From Spizellomyces sp. 'palustris' (Eukaryota > Chytridiomycota > Chytridiomycetes > Spizellomycetales > Spizellomycetaceae), in NCBI GenBank assembly GCA_006535965.1, contig QEAR01000090.1:1-64000 (forward strand): a DNA stretch of 64,000 nt, given 5' to 3'. Below, piece by piece: positions 23,992 to 38,122 of the stretch (position 1 is the stretch's first letter; each line of letters starts with the position of its first letter). The position numbers and the translations under genes are program-made. Under the pieces are notes generated by a model. It was given only the letters and a program-made list of their open reading frames with translations, searched no databases and had not been told where the DNA came from.

Positions 23992-26900
23992 TCATTCAAA
24001 CTCTTGTTTCAACACCCATCTGCCCTTGGAGTCGATATCTCGTCGAAACTCTGCGATTCCTTTCAGCATCTTTTTGAACATGACGGCATCTTCTCCATCG
24101 ACCTGGCTGCGGAAAGCCTCCAATATCTCACTGGTCGATGCGCTGCCACCACAAGAGTTTAGATAGTCCCTGATTCGAACAACCAATCCTTCTCTCGACG
24201 CCACGTCTATGTCCTCATTAGAAATCGGTACTCTAGCAATACCGTCGCTGTTACGTTCAATAGCGGCTCTTTTGCGTAGATTGACCAATATCGCAGAGGA
24301 GCTTGGTGCTCCGAAAGAATCGGTTGTGGGTGCAGCCGTCTGCGGAAGGTCAGTACCAGCCTGGACATTGCGGAATCCTGAGGAACTACCGCTACCAAAT
24401 AACACAGCCGGGTTTGCCGATGCAGACCCGCCGGTCGCTGAGGTCCCGGCCGCTTTCGGCCCAAATCGTCTCGGAACTTGTGCGGCAGAAATGGAGGCAG
24501 GTGCACCTGCTGCTCCACTTCTTCCTGTGAACGTGGGCACGTGGATGCCTTCCCTCTGCCGAATGCGCCGTCGACTTCGACGCAAAGCCGCAATAGCTTC
24601 ATTTGCTACCCGGGATGCTTCTTTTTCCACAATGACAGTGTCCGGACTTGCAGCTTCTACTATGACGTCATGTCGCAGAGCAGAGTGAACTCCAGATTTT
24701 GAGAAGAGAGCCTTCAGCATTCGAGAATCCTCGTCTTCTATCACATCGCCAGGACGTGCTTCTTTCGGTGATACCGTGTCTGCTCCCTCTGGCAACTGGT
24801 AGTTATCCACCTTATCCAGATCGTTGATGGCTGAAAGACTTTCAATCTGCTCAGTGGTATGTATTGCCGCTCTTCCCTTTCCTTTGGTGTCCGTGGTCAT
24901 TTGAACTCCAGGGACTTCTTCGAAATTAATCTCCGCATCCGTCCCGTGAAATAAGTCACCTGTTTCGGTGCCTACATCGTCAGCACTCCCAAGTGTAAAA
25001 AGATCATTGAGATCATTGCTCTTGAAAAACCTCCGCTGCCTCGGATCTTTTAAGATTTTGTTCGTCAGATATTGCTTGAAGATTTGCCGATGATATATTT
25101 TCTCTTCAATCGTCCCAGAGGTCATGAGGCGGTATATGGTCACGTCCTTCTTCTGACCTATCCTCCATGCCCGCTCGCGAGCTTGAACATCGGTTGAAGG
25201 GTTCTAGGGAATGGCGAAGATGAGTGCTACCCGGCCGTACGTGTGATGGGGAATATAATGCTTGGCCGTACCCAGTCCGGATCATATATGATTATACGAT
25301 TTGCCCCCGTAAGATTAATGCCCAGTCCACCCACTTTTGTCGTCAACAGAAAAATATAAATACTGGGATCTTCGTTATATTCATCGACCATGGCGATTCG
25401 ATTCTTTATTGGCGTCGTACCGTCCATACGGCGATATTTGTAGCCTATAATTACCGCGATTTCTTTCGGTTACATTACCTTCATGGAGCTTCGAGAAAAT
25501 GCATCGCACCTTCGGTTTTAATGAACTTCTCCAAAATCTGCCGGTGAAAGCCCAAGAAACATTAATGAGATCATCATGTGAATATAAGATCACCAGTCCG
25601 CAGAAGACACATACGTCCTGCATTTGACGTGTCTGGCAAAACAGTAGAGTCTTATGCCCCTGCCTCTTCCACATTTTCAGAAGAGCCTGCACAACTTTCA
25701 ATTTTCCAGATCTCTCGAGGGCCCCGTAATTCTTATCCTATGCCACCATTAGCATCAAAACATATGTCCATGACGTGCAGCAGTGGTACCTTCGCAAGCT
25801 CATTTCTGGCCAGCAAATCGGGATGATTGCATATTTTACGTAAAATATCAATTCCATACAGCGCGTGCCGTCGGCCTTGTAGAATGCTAACAACCTCATT
25901 CGATTTAAGGAATGCCTGATATTCCTGGCGTTGCCGTTTCGTTAATCGGCAGAATAAGACCTGTTCGCTCTTCTTCGGTAGGTCAGCCGCAACGTCTGCT
26001 TTTATGCGCCGTAAGAGGTACGGACTGATCAGGTCTCGCAATACGCAGGCACACTTATATGCCGTTTGAACTTGCACATTGCTGGCGTTCGCATAACCCC
26101 CAATGCTAATAGGAATTGCAAATTGAGATTGGAATACCGGAAGAGTCTAAGGGGAGGATTCATTTGACTCAGAGCTGTAACAGGGAGGTCGCAGCATAGG
26201 GAATAGATGGACAATACCCCAAGTCGGCCAGGGAATACAAAGTCATACAGCGACCATAGCTCCGTCAAGTTGTTTTGAATTGGAGTTCCGGTGAGAATAA
26301 TGCGGTGGGGTGTCTTCCAGAGATGCATGCTTCAGGATACGCACACAATATAACCAGAAAGGCAAATCGCACCTTAGCGTACCCTTAGCTGCTTGCAAGC
26401 GAGCGTAATCTCGGCGTCCGGGTTGCGAATCTTGTGTCCTTCATCAAGAATACAATACGCCCATTTAACCGGAAGAAGTATGGTGGAATATACTCGCACA
26501 CCAGCATAGGTGGTAAGAATCACATGGCCTGCAAATGAGAGATGAAGCAACAAAGAAATGCGCACGTGCTAGACCACTGTCAACTCACCATGCTTCACTA
26601 TACGGTCCACCAACGTGCGCGCTTTGCTCAGCATCTTTGTAGCGCTTGCCGAGAGTTTTGCTCTCTTCTTAGGCGTCTTCTTCACTGTGGGCCTTCTCAC
26701 ACCTCCTCTTCTGTCCTCATAAGGATCGCCATTTCTGTCATCTTCTCCTTTTCCTTCGTCGTCATCATCATCAAATGTGTCTTCTTCCAGACTGGGCGAA
26801 GCCTCGTAATCTCCAGCTGGCATAGATTCTGCTAAACCACTGCCTGTAGAATGAAGAATGGCAACCCGGAGCGGTGGCCACCAGGTGTGGAACTCTTGGA

Positions 26901-28495
26901 CCCATTGTCTTAGTACGGTTGCTGGGCAGACAATCAAGATGGGTCCATTAAGCAAACGTGAAGCGCTAAGGCCGGCGAGGAAGGCAATAGTTTGAATGGT
27001 TTTGCCTAATCCCTAAAGGTCATCGGGTTAGGTAAACTGCAAATCTCAACCGAAGGGAAATATCATGCTACCATTTCGTCCCCGATGATACCTCCAGCTT
27101 CTTGACAATGTAGCTCCCACAACCACTTGGCGCACGTCCGCTGGTAATCAAACAACGCATTGTAGAGGTCACCAGGTAAACGATAGCCCCCGTCAAACTC
27201 CACGTCATCATCGTGTGGTGACGGTTGAAACATCTCTTGTTCGGGATCTGGCTCCAGCAAGTTCAGGTGGTTTTCATCTTCTAAATCTACATCAGCCTTT
27301 TATATGGACACGGATAAGTTCTAATGATTATGTGGGAGCCACCCAACTGTAACGAACCGCATGGCTACGGCGTTTTTGTCGCCGACGGCGAGCCCAGGCC
27401 GATATTCGCTTTTGGTACACAGTTTCATCACCATCATCCACATGGCGATCTACGTAGCGTCCTTTTCTCCCATGCGGTATATAGTTGGCGCTATCATCAA
27501 GCATGCGTTCGTCGTCGTCCGCCGATAGCGCGGGTGCACCGGCCACATCCTGGTCGCTCTCCTCCAGTTCTTTCGAGTCCTCATAATCTCGCTCATCAAA
27601 TGACCGCTTTCGTTTGCTTTCCCTCCGAGGGGAATCGATTTCCTCATCTCGTATCTGTTCAATGTCTTCATTCGGTAACACGTCGTCTGGCAAATCTTCA
27701 GGGACCCGATCCGCTGCAATGTCCGCATCGTGTGAAGAACGGCCCCGTAAATTAACAGATCGCTCTAATCCTGCGATGCTCGAAAACGGTGTTATCTTTC
27801 CCGTACGTATCAAGCGCTCCCGTTCCGTTTCCTTCACCGAAATTCCCGAGTGTGGATCTTCAGATGTGTGCGAGATTCTGTGCATCCGAGAGATAATCTG
27901 GCGTTTTTGCACTTCTAAATCCTCAATCTGGTCGGTAATGCGCTGCATGCGTCGGTCAATACCGCGTCTAGCGACAGCGCTGGCGGGGTGGGCGCTCGCC
28001 TTGTCCTCCAGCTCTTCAAGTTTACCTTGAAGCTCTCTGCGTCGCAGATATAACCCTTCAATGAGCACACCGGCTGATATGTTCACAATGGCTTATATAC
28101 CAACCCAAGCTTCTTTCCTGTTTTCTCAAGGCGCCTTACATCCGCCTCGGTTTCCCGTTGTCTTAGCGCTTCATCTGCCTGTGTTCGTTGCTGTTCTGTA
28201 AGAACCGCAGGGAGAAACGTCTTATGAAAACCATGCTCTTCGTTACCTGCGCCATGATAGCTCTTTCCATTTCAGTTTGATCAGTGACACCAAGCACAAA
28301 GTCGGCCCCCAGCTCATCGGATAACCCTTGCAGGTCTGCATTGTCCTCGAGTGCGATAGACGGCACCGGAGCAGCCAACGAGCTCTCATCCTCTCTTGTC
28401 TGTCTTTCTTCCTTGCTAATGTTTTCAATAGTCGCCACGGTCTTCGCTGTGGCGAATCCAGATGTTTGGGGGGCAGGATCTTTTTGGTTTTCCAT
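23992..28495 (-). CDS. RAD26: Rad26/CSB (ERCC6) Swi2/Snf2 ATPase of transcription-coupled repair
   Basis: Nuclear DNA translocase that acts on stalled RNA polymerase II. Start [20 protein letters not shown]; the N-terminal half is acidic and disordered with a helical part ([19 protein letters not shown]). The ATPase begins [20 protein letters not shown] then GGIIGDEM, split by an intron from the Walker A continuation [12 protein letters not shown]. Motif Ia [16 protein letters not shown], motif [18 protein letters not shown] (DEGH box as in CSB), motif [23 protein letters not shown]. Lobe 2: [39 protein letters not shown], and [20 protein letters not shown] then [20 protein letters not shown], the CSB-specific sequence. 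C terminus ([14 protein letters not shown] ... [18 protein letters not shown]) matches the CSB winged-helix end. Full-length, multiple short introns. Confidence 0.95.
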
Positions 28496-29167
28496 TATCT
28501 ACTCTCAGAGATTAAGTATCAACTGGTGGGATGGCTTCGACCTGCGCTTATTGCTTAGTTAGAATGGCTGCCAGTGGTATTTGCTGCCTATTGCTTCGAG
28601 AATTGCCGCAGATGTCGTATAAAAAAGAAATTGCAAATGAGAGTCCCGCCTAGCAGGTGCGAAGTTTAAGGGTTTCTGAACTCGTGTCTCCACTCATAAC
28701 ATGGAACCATCGGGATTGCTATTCAGGACGTGAGGATATCACATCAATCTATCAAACATTGTGAGCCGCTTGGGCTGGCAATGAACTAATCTAGCAAAGT
28801 CATCCTTTGGCCAGTTTCGTTGTTGCTGTATAGCAGATGGTGACTCACATCGTTGCTACGCGCGGAAAGGAACCAATCAGCGTGACGGTTAGCGCCTTCA
28901 CACCCAGGACAAAGCCGCCTTCCTGCACTTGACAAGCAAGAGTCAAGGAGGCGTTCATTCCGTCGTGGTTCGTGTCGTCGTCGTCGTCGCCGCAAAGGGG
29001 TGGGGTTTAGGACGATTGAAATCTGTTGTGTCCTCCTCTGGTCGCATCCGAAGATTTTGCACACGTTGCCGGAAGACAGGTGGGACGCGAAAGGATCTAC
29101 AACGGGGGGAAGGTTGTACTGTTAACTCATGCTCTACAATCTGCACAGAAAGAGATCTTGAGCTACG
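28496..29167. other. Divergent upstream region of Rad26 and the four-RRM gene
   Basis: About 670 bp with no supported gene. It carries a GTC triplet tract at 28973-28993. A minus-strand frame (28786-29064) has no recognisable content and is probably chance. Confidence 0.5.
28973..28993. repeat. GTC/TCG trinucleotide tract
   Basis: About seven GTC units, imperfect at both ends, in the upstream region of the RRM gene. Confidence 0.75.
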
Positions 29168-30656
29168 ATGTCTAACGCTACTGGTAGACAGCTTTTCGTT
29201 GGCAATGTGAGGCACTGCTGGGAATCACGATTTTGTGGACACTGGAACAGCTAACCCTAGTTTATCAATATCTCAGCTGCCCTTTATAATCGGCTGGCAA
29301 GACCTGAAGGACTTGTTTCGAGAAGCCGGTAAGAAGAGCCGTGTATATTCATAGTGGAGTCTGCACATAATCTGTACAGACCCATTACACATGGATGCCT
29401 AACGGCGGAACCTCGGTAGGTACCGTAATCCGTGCCGATGTTGCCACCGGGCCTGCTGGTCGTTCTCGGGGTTTTGGCACGGTCTTGTTTGCTACGGCTG
29501 AGGAAGCACAGACTGCCATCAATCTCTTCAACAACTATGATTGGAACGGTCGCAAAATCGAGGTGCGCGAGGACAGAGCCGTCGCAAGCACATCAGGAGT
29601 TGCCACACCTCCCATTGCGATCGGTGCAGCGCCGGTGCTCAATGGAAATGGTGGGTCTCATATCCTGTTGGTTTACTAGTTTATATTTAGCCTCATAGGC
29701 AGAATCTGATTGATAACAACCGCCCTTGTTCAGGGAATGTCAACGTTCGCGCTCTGTACGTGGGGAACATCCCATACTCTGCAGGCTGGCAGGATTTGAA
29801 AGATCTGTTCCGTCAAACCGGAAATGTCGTTCGCGCGGATGTTCCACAAGACTTCCAGGGCCGGTCCAAGGGATTTGGTACAGTTGTTATGAGTACGGTA
29901 GATGAGGCGCGGAAGGCAGTGTCCTTATTCAACAGTTATGAATGGAATGGCCGGCGCATCGAAGTCCGGGAGGATAGGACATTTGTCGAAGGTGCTGCAC
30001 CGCGCGTGAACAACAACGCCAGTTTTGCTGCGCCTGCATTCAATGGAGGCTTCTCTCCAGTTTTGAGTGGTGGAAACACTGCCGGACGCCAGTTATTTGT
30101 CGGAAACTTGCCGTTTACAGTTCAGTGGCAGGAGTTGAAGGACCTTTTTCGAGAAGCTGGAAACGTCCAGCGAGCGGATGTGGCAATGGACAACCAGGGA
30201 CGAAGCCGTGGATACGGTCAAGTTTTGATGGCCACCGTGGAGGAAGCGCAAATGGCTATCAAGGTGCTTAACGGTCGAGAAGTGCAGGGTCGGACCATTG
30301 AAGTTCGAGAAGATAAATTTGCTGCGGATGCGTCCAGTAACATTCCTGGGACCCAAGTGTTTGTTGGAAATGTATGTGACTTGGCAACTTGACGTCATTG
30401 CAAGCGATACTGACGAGTCTGTGTCCCTGCAGCTCCCATACTCATCCCGATGGCAAGATCTGAAAGATCTTTTCCGTCCCCATGGGCTAAACCCTGTTCA
30501 CGCGGATATCATGGCGGAACCAGGTACAGGGCGTTCAAAAGGATGCGGAATTGTCCGCTTCAACACGCCAGAAGAGGCTGAGCGCGCCGTTCAGGAAGTG
30601 AATGGTACTAATGTTGGTGGACGGAACGTCATTGTGCGTTTGGATAAATTTGCGTG
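29168..30656 (+). CDS. RNA-binding protein with four RRM domains (Gbp2/Hrb1-like)
   Basis: Likely nuclear mRNP protein. Five exons give four closely similar RRMs. RRM1: RQLFVGN | LPFIIGWQDLKDLFREAG with RGFGTVLFAT and IEVREDRA. RRM2: RALYVGNIPYSAGWQDLKDL with SKGFGTVVMST. RRM3: RQLFVGNLPFTVQWQELKDL with SRGYGQVLMAT. RRM4: TQVFVGN | LPYSSRWQDLKDLF with SKGCGIVRFNT, ending NVIVRLDKFA. RNP2 is fully kept in each (LFVGN/LYVGN/VFVGN); RNP1 is RGFGTVLF, KGFGTVVM, RGYGQVLM and KGCGIVRF. The 'WQDLKDLFR' helix is typical of Gbp2/Hrb1 and hnRNP M/MYEF2 relatives. Introns interrupt RRM1 and RRM4 at the same place, just after VGN. No RGG or SR region is seen. Yeast relatives have three RRMs. Confidence 0.88.
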
Positions 30657-30934
30657 AGTCCCGCCTATCTCAATGGACTGGTGTGTCTAAAATGAAGACC
30701 CTGAAAAGACGAAACCAAATAACTACGATGCGATGATGTTGGCGTGTATCATTAGTTGCATAGTGATAGCATAATGTGTGTATATGGTTTGGTTGAAGAC
30801 AAGAGTCTCTGGTGCAGTTTAGAGTCAGCTTCCCAAAACCAAGCGGAAGCGGTGAAAATGCGGTTGCGCACACTGAAAGATCAAAAGGTCAGATGAACGC
30901 GTAAGGCCTTGCCTTGTCCAGCTAGCCATTCATC

Positions 30935-32330
30935 ATGTCAGTCGTCGAGACAACAGCTGTCTTCAAGGTAATGTACCTCAATGGTATTCACAGATTGTAG
31001 CTTTTGCGTGGATAATCTTCTTGTATGCATGAGATCGCTTGGTTGCATGCTCTGGTGCCTGACTTTTGAATATTCCAGCCAGATCTTTTCAAGGGCAAGG
31101 TTGCGTTCGTGACCGGTGGGGGAAGCGGAATATGCAAGGGGTTGACGGAAGCGCTCCTGAGGTTTGCATTCTCTGCACATTGAGAAGGCAAAACTTGCCA
31201 TTGGCATTGACTTATACTTTTCGTCAGACATGGAGCGAAGGCTGCTATATTCAGCCGAACACTTAAAAAATTGGAGATCACGGCGGCGGAGCTGTCCAAG
31301 ACGACTGGAAGCGAGTGTATTGCGTTAGCCGGTGACGTCCGCAGCATTTCCGATGTTGAAAATGGCCTCAAAAAGGCCCACGAGCACTTTGGTCGTATCG
31401 ATATTGTCATTTGCGGCGCTGCTGGAAACTTTTTGAGTACAGCGGAAAAGATCAGCGCTAATGGATTCAAGGTATGCATACCCCCCAGCGTATCTAACAG
31501 GCTTCGATTGGATTGTACGTCTAAATGCCTGAGGATACATATAGACTGTAATTGATATCGACTTGATTGGCACCTTCAACACGTCCAAAGCTGCGTTACC
31601 GTATTTGAAGGAGACACGCGGGTCTTTGCTAAATGTCAGCGCAACATTTCATTATACTGCCGTGCCCCTGCAGGTAAGATACTCTCGCAACAGGTGGAAT
31701 GCGACTGTTAGGTCCTTATGCTGATACCACCGTTTAGGCGCATTGCGCGGCTGCGAAAGCTGGTATCGACGCCCTGACGAAGTGAGTAGGCCTATTGTTA
31801 TTTACCGTTTACGCTACACTGCTGACAATGACCGATGGTAGAAACCTTGCAGTCGAATGGGGGCACTATGGCGTCAGAGTGAATGCCGTAGCTCCGGGGG
31901 TGAGTACTCCACTGCATTCCTCTGTGGACAGAGGAATGGCTTCTCTAATTATGTGCAGCCCGTCGAGGAAACGGCTGGCTTCGATAAGCTTTCCTACGAC
32001 AAGTCGAAGAACCAAGATATGATCCAGCTCATCCCTTTGCAAAGCGCAGGTGAACATCGTCTTATCCTGTAGATGGCTGCGTTTGGCTGGTGTTCGCTCT
32101 GGCTAACTTGACGGATATTGCAGGTCGCATCAAGGACATCGAACACGCGGCCTTATTCCTATGCTCCCCTGCCGCGCGGTGGGTAACAGGAGCAATTTTG
32201 GTAGTCGATGGCGGACACTGGTATGCCAAACGTTTCGTCATGTCTTAGGAGCATCTATCTAAGTTTTCTTTTCAGGTTAACAAACACAGGCCTTGCGCCG
32301 CCTGCTGTCTGGAGGGGATCGAAGCTTTAA
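30935..32330 (+). CDS. SPS19: Peroxisomal 2,4-dienoyl-CoA reductase with C-terminal SKL
   Basis: Short-chain dehydrogenase that reduces 2,4-dienoyl-CoA during beta-oxidation of unsaturated fatty acids, using NADPH. Exon 1 (MSVVETTAVFK) is short; then DLFKGKVAFVTGGGSGICKG with the nucleotide-binding glycines (the GIC form is also seen in yeast Sps19), HGAKAAIFSRTLKKLE, CIALAGDVRS, DIVICGAAGNFLS (NAAGNFL-type motif of dienoyl reductases), TVIDIDLIGTFNTSKAALPY, LLNVSATFHYTAVPLQAHCA, AAKAGIDALTKNLAVEWG, YGVRVNAVAPGP and WVTGAILVVDGGHWL. The chain ends WRGSKL, a canonical PTS1 peroxisomal import signal. About eight short introns; the exon near 31788-31900 needs the acceptor before AAACCTTGCAG. Stop is 148 bp from the convergent Met2 stop. 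Confidence 0.94.
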
Positions 32331-32477
32331 TCAAATAGCTCTAGTGCCGTCTTCATGTGGTAGCTTTTGTATCAAGTTGAGACAGCTGAGGCATTACTCG
32401 GTTTCGTTATCGAAATTTAATAAATAGGCGAATCTACTGCTGGCTTGTGCATGCTTCTATATACCCTATGCGCTGGT

Positions 32478-34238
<1,761 letters not shown>

Positions 34239-34821
34239 CGTCTCTTTCACGTTATGGGTGTATTAAAGGTATGTGCTTTGCTGGGATGACCAGCGCTCCC
34301 GTCAAAATGTGCTGTGAAGATGCTCCTTGGTTTGGTCTGATCACAGCTAAGCAGATCTTGCAGTCAATGACAGGTGACGTGACTCACGCACGAGCAGAAC
34401 GCCAGGTTGCATCCAAGTGCCAGGAATTCTGATTGCCATTCTCCCCATTGCATCTGATACCGTCATTTGTTACTGCTCCCTTTGACCTTGTGCTGGACGG
34501 TTGCTTATCTTGATTTGCCTTTCGTACTGGCGTCTCTTTAAAAAACATCTTTCTCCTCCAACCCGTATCATTTACCCCACCTGCTGAAGAATAGGACGTC
34601 AGGGAGGCGCAGCGGAATGCTGATTGGTCCTTCATTGCTACGTTCTGCTACCCGTCAGTCAGCGCCCAGTACTGCGGACAAGGGACATGGGAATACGGAA
34701 TCTACCGCTTTCCCACAGGATATATTGACGTGAGTAGAGTGGACACTGGGCGTTCTTCAAGGCATGTGTATTGACGTGGTCCTACTCCAGTGGTCCATCC
34801 GCGAATAGCACGCGAAACATT
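34239..34821. other. Divergent upstream region of Met2 and Snx41-like
   Basis: About 580 bp. The minus-strand frame at 34384-34635 (82 codons, with a good GTGAGT donor at its end) may be a 5' exon of Met2; otherwise no gene. Promoters of both neighbours lie here. Confidence 0.4.
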
Positions 34822-36491
34822 ATGAACTTTTCCAACTCCCCCAATAGCGACGACGAGGGTAGTGGCGGGTCCCAGCATGAGGTTCCTGTTTCGGCCCCTT
34901 CCCTAGCAGCAAGTACCGTGTTCGGTCGAGCGGATGAGAATAGGAAAAAGGTAATAAACACAGGACGAATTTATGTTTTGACATATGGCCAATTTCCATT
35001 CACATTTCATAGGCTGGTCCTTGTTGTGACCTTGATCGAGCCATTCATGCGCTCTCAGCAACTGCATTTTTGCCGCCGTTCTCCGTTGAAATGTCACGAT
35101 TACCAAAGCCGGTAATAACGATAGTCGAGGTATCTTGTACGAGTTAGTCACATCGGTAACAGGGGTGCAACGATGTTGTTGCTAAATTCTGTTGTGTGAA
35201 GGCGCAGAAGAGCAATGACATGTCTGGCGGACCCTATATTGCGTATATAATTCGCACCGATATCCCCGATCAATCCGTGCACTATGAATGCAAGCACCGC
35301 TATTCAGAATTTGAAGCGTTTCGAAAGCTGTTGGTAAAACTGCATCCGACTGCTGTTGTTCCTCCCATTCCCGAAAAACACTCGGTCGCAGACTATGCCG
35401 TCAAACCTGGGAAGGCCAAAGAAGATCCGCATATAATCGAAAAGCGCAAGAAGATGCTTCAATCGTTCTTAAATCGAATCGCGGCACATCCGGTTTTGCG
35501 CGAGGAGCATGTTTTCCATAGGTTCCTAGAAGGTGGAGCAACCTGGGCGGATATATTGTCAAGTTCTGGTCTCGGTTATTATTTGAAGAAAAGGGATACG
35601 GCAGTCAGTGTGAGCGAAAAGGGTTCTCTCAAGCGTCCAGGCGAGTGCATGGGAACTCATACGGACGCCGTTCAGATTATGTGATGTACTAATCTACAAT
35701 GTCATGTGGCAGATTCCCATTTCCTGGCCGCAGAGGATTATACAGCAAAATTTGCCTCCCAAATTGTACAAACTCGTAAAGTGCATAAGTCAATGCTTAA
35801 GCACTCGTCCGATATGGCCGCTACCTACGCGGAACTTGGTGCAGCATACAATGGGTGGTCATTATCGGAAAGCAGTTTGGCCCATGCTATCGAGCAGGTC
35901 GGTCAGGGTGTTGACTCCACCGTTAATGCCACTTCGCAGTTGGTGGCGGCTTTGGAAACAGGATTTGCGGTACCACTCCACGAGTACACCCAGTTCTCAA
36001 AAGCCGTCGAGAAGCTGTTGAAATGGCGACATAAGAAGCATGTGGAGTATGAAACGCTATCGGATTCGCTGATTTTCAAGCAAAGCTCTTTGCAGAAGTT
36101 GGAGGCGTCCGAGTCTGAGGCGCAAAGGCTGTCAGCTGTTTTAAATGCTGAGGGAGTATCAGGGCACACCCGGCAGCTGAGCACGGGAGGAGGCATCATG
36201 GCAACTCTAAACTCTCTCATCGATAACGATCCTGCGATGACACGCCGTAACAATATATCAAGGACGAAAGATCGCATCTCTACGATAGAGGAGCAGAGAG
36301 AAGTATGTAGGGCCGAATTGCAGGTTGCTAATGAAGAAATACAAAAGGATCTGGATAGGTTCCAGATGGATAAGGTGAAAGATTTGAGAAATATGTTACT
36401 GAGCTATGCTTTAGCCCAAAGAGATTTCCACCGAAAAGCCACCAAGGCTTGGGAAGAAGCCAAGGCAGAGGTGGAAAAGATCAAGCCGTAG
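34822..36491 (+). CDS. SNX41: PX-BAR sorting nexin of the Snx41/Atg20 (SNX7/SNX30) group
   Basis: Endosomal retrieval and selective autophagy factor that binds PI3P. Four exons. N terminus is disordered and acidic (SPNSDDEGSGGSQHEVPVSA), then SRLPKPVITIVEAQKSNDMS leads into the PX domain: YIAYIIRTDIPD, YECKHRYSEFEAFRKLLVKL (RYSEF carries the PI3P-contact Arg), VVPPIPEKHSVADYAV, HIIEKRKKMLQSFLNRIAAH, HVFHRFLEGG. The BAR domain fills the last exon (YTAKFASQIVQTRKVHKSML ... SYALAQRDFHRKATKAWEEA) and ends EKIKP. The intron at 35641-35712 begins GC, not GT (exon ...CGTCCAG, then GCGAGT; ends TGTGGCAG). Skipping it would end the chain 15 codons later, before the BAR domain. Confidence 0.9.
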
Positions 36492-36639
36492 AATATTGGG
36501 GTTGACGCAGAAATGCGGTGCTTGTTGGTGGGAACCCGCCCTGCGATTTGTATCGTTTGACAAAAATGAGCAGCGCCTTGTCTTGTCTTTCGCTCTTCTT
36601 GCACTAAATTCGATAGTAAGCATCTGACTGTGCGAACTC

Positions 36640-37887
36640 TTAGTAATAAATTCTATTTCGGAGTGCACCATGGTCGACAACCACCAAAGTCACGAGTCTA
36701 GAGACATTAGAGTGAAATGTAAATACTGAATCGGACGCGCTACTTGCGAAAGCTGGGACATACCCAGCAACATGAGAAGCGAATGTGTGCAGCTCGTCGA
36801 CTAGCGTCGGCAGGCCCTCGGGGCCGGTGAGTGGAGAGGTAACCTCGACAATCCACGAGTCATCGTTACCATCTACGGGAACACTACTAGTGACTTTATG
36901 TCGCGTATCAAGCTGGACGATCGTAAGTGACCATCGCTTTCAACGTGAAGTTCTTGCGGATTGGTCCACCTACGCGGTAAATTCGAAAAATGGCGATTCT
37001 AAGGTTTCGGTAGGTAAAAATGTAACCCTTCCGGACGAATTCAAAATTAAACCTGCATGCCGAAGTCAATCATCACCCCGCAGTAACGCCGCTGAACGAA
37101 ACCACACAGACTTGTAGCCTAGCATTTCCATGTATCTGAATGCATCACCCTTCACTTCTGACTCATACACAACACGTTGAGTAGCACGTCGTCTCTTGCC
37201 AGGTTTTGGAAGTTCTGGTGTGCCAAAAAAGCATATCTTCCTACGTTGAACAAAATAACGACAATGAGTACAAGGCTGAAGTACAGGTCTGATATACACC
37301 CGCCCCGTACCAATTCCGATTATGTAGTTTTGTGAAATTGCCGTCGTCATTCAACACATTGGCACGTAACCGCAGCACCGCGTCATCGTTGCGCGCTGGT
37401 CCAAAAGGCGTCTCCACTAAAAGAGGGCAGTTTTGCGCTCTCATCGCCAACCAGGCGAAAATATTGTGAAGGCCGCTCACGTACCTTCTGGAATGAAAGA
37501 AATCTCGTGTTCCCACAAGTTTTGGCTCTCATCAAAGTCAATTGCTCCGCACAACCCAACCAGGCGCTCAAAGAGCTTTGGAAGGACAGAATGCGGAAGA
37601 TGGGCGTGTAGAGAACATTGGACGTTTTTTCCTGCAGAACTGTCCGAGTTGAGCGCAAGCGGTTGGTGCAGAAGGTGACTCGTAGATCCTGAGCGTGAAG
37701 CACTCTGAGCTGTTACAAGAGCTTGTATCTGCTGATGGAGAGTTGGCAGCCACGAGCCATGCTGTACTGAGAGCATTGTCTGTCCTCTGATGCTCCAATT
37801 TGCGTGATCCAAGCACCCACCAAGTACTGACACTACCAGAATCAGCATGCAATGAATTGTTGATGGGGTAAGCGAATGAGTCATCAT
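36640..37887 (-). CDS. MED18: Mediator head-module subunit MED18
   Basis: Five or so exons encode a protein alignable by eye to MED18. QTMLSVQHGSWLPTLHQQIQ and LFERLVGLCGAIDFDESQNL with WEHEISF match 'SLIHRLRGLCDNM...HEMVF' in the animal protein. Then LLVETPFGPARNDDAVLRLR, NWKICFFGTPELPK, RRRATQRVVYESEVKGDAFR, YMEMLGYKFNFEFVRKGYIF (animal: MEMGFRMDHEFVAKGHLF), TYRNLRIAIFRIYRV, and WIVEVTSPLTGPEGLPTLVD, LHTFASHVAGYV at the end of the beta barrel. MED18 contacts RNA polymerase II with MED20. The start is uncertain: the frame is open from 37887, a Met at 37776 (MLSVQHG) is the more family-like start, and an upstream exon (37960-37900) is possible. Stop at 36640. Confidence 0.82.
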
Positions 37888-38122
37888 CGTGCTTGTACCT
37901 GCTGTCGACGATCCCTGGCGTCGCCATCAGGAGCACTGGGTGAACCAGCGGCGAGGTCATGCTCTATCTCTGTATGGCGTTAACCGATCTACTACCTTCT
38001 ACTTTCCATTGTCTCAAGCATCTAAATTTCCTTTCGATAGGTCGTGATAAACTCAAGTTGCGCGAGCGCGACTGTGTGTTGTGACGTAATTGCACACCTC
38101 TTACTGAGTGCAAAGCCTTGAG

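Noticed and set aside
24209-24688. 159-codon plus-strand frame
   Set aside because: Antisense shadow of the Rad26 C-terminal region.
37568-37960. 130-codon minus-strand frame starting MTSPLVHPV as the MED18 N terminus
   Set aside because: Its reading frame after the first 20 codons differs from the one that matches MED18; at most its first part could be an upstream exon.
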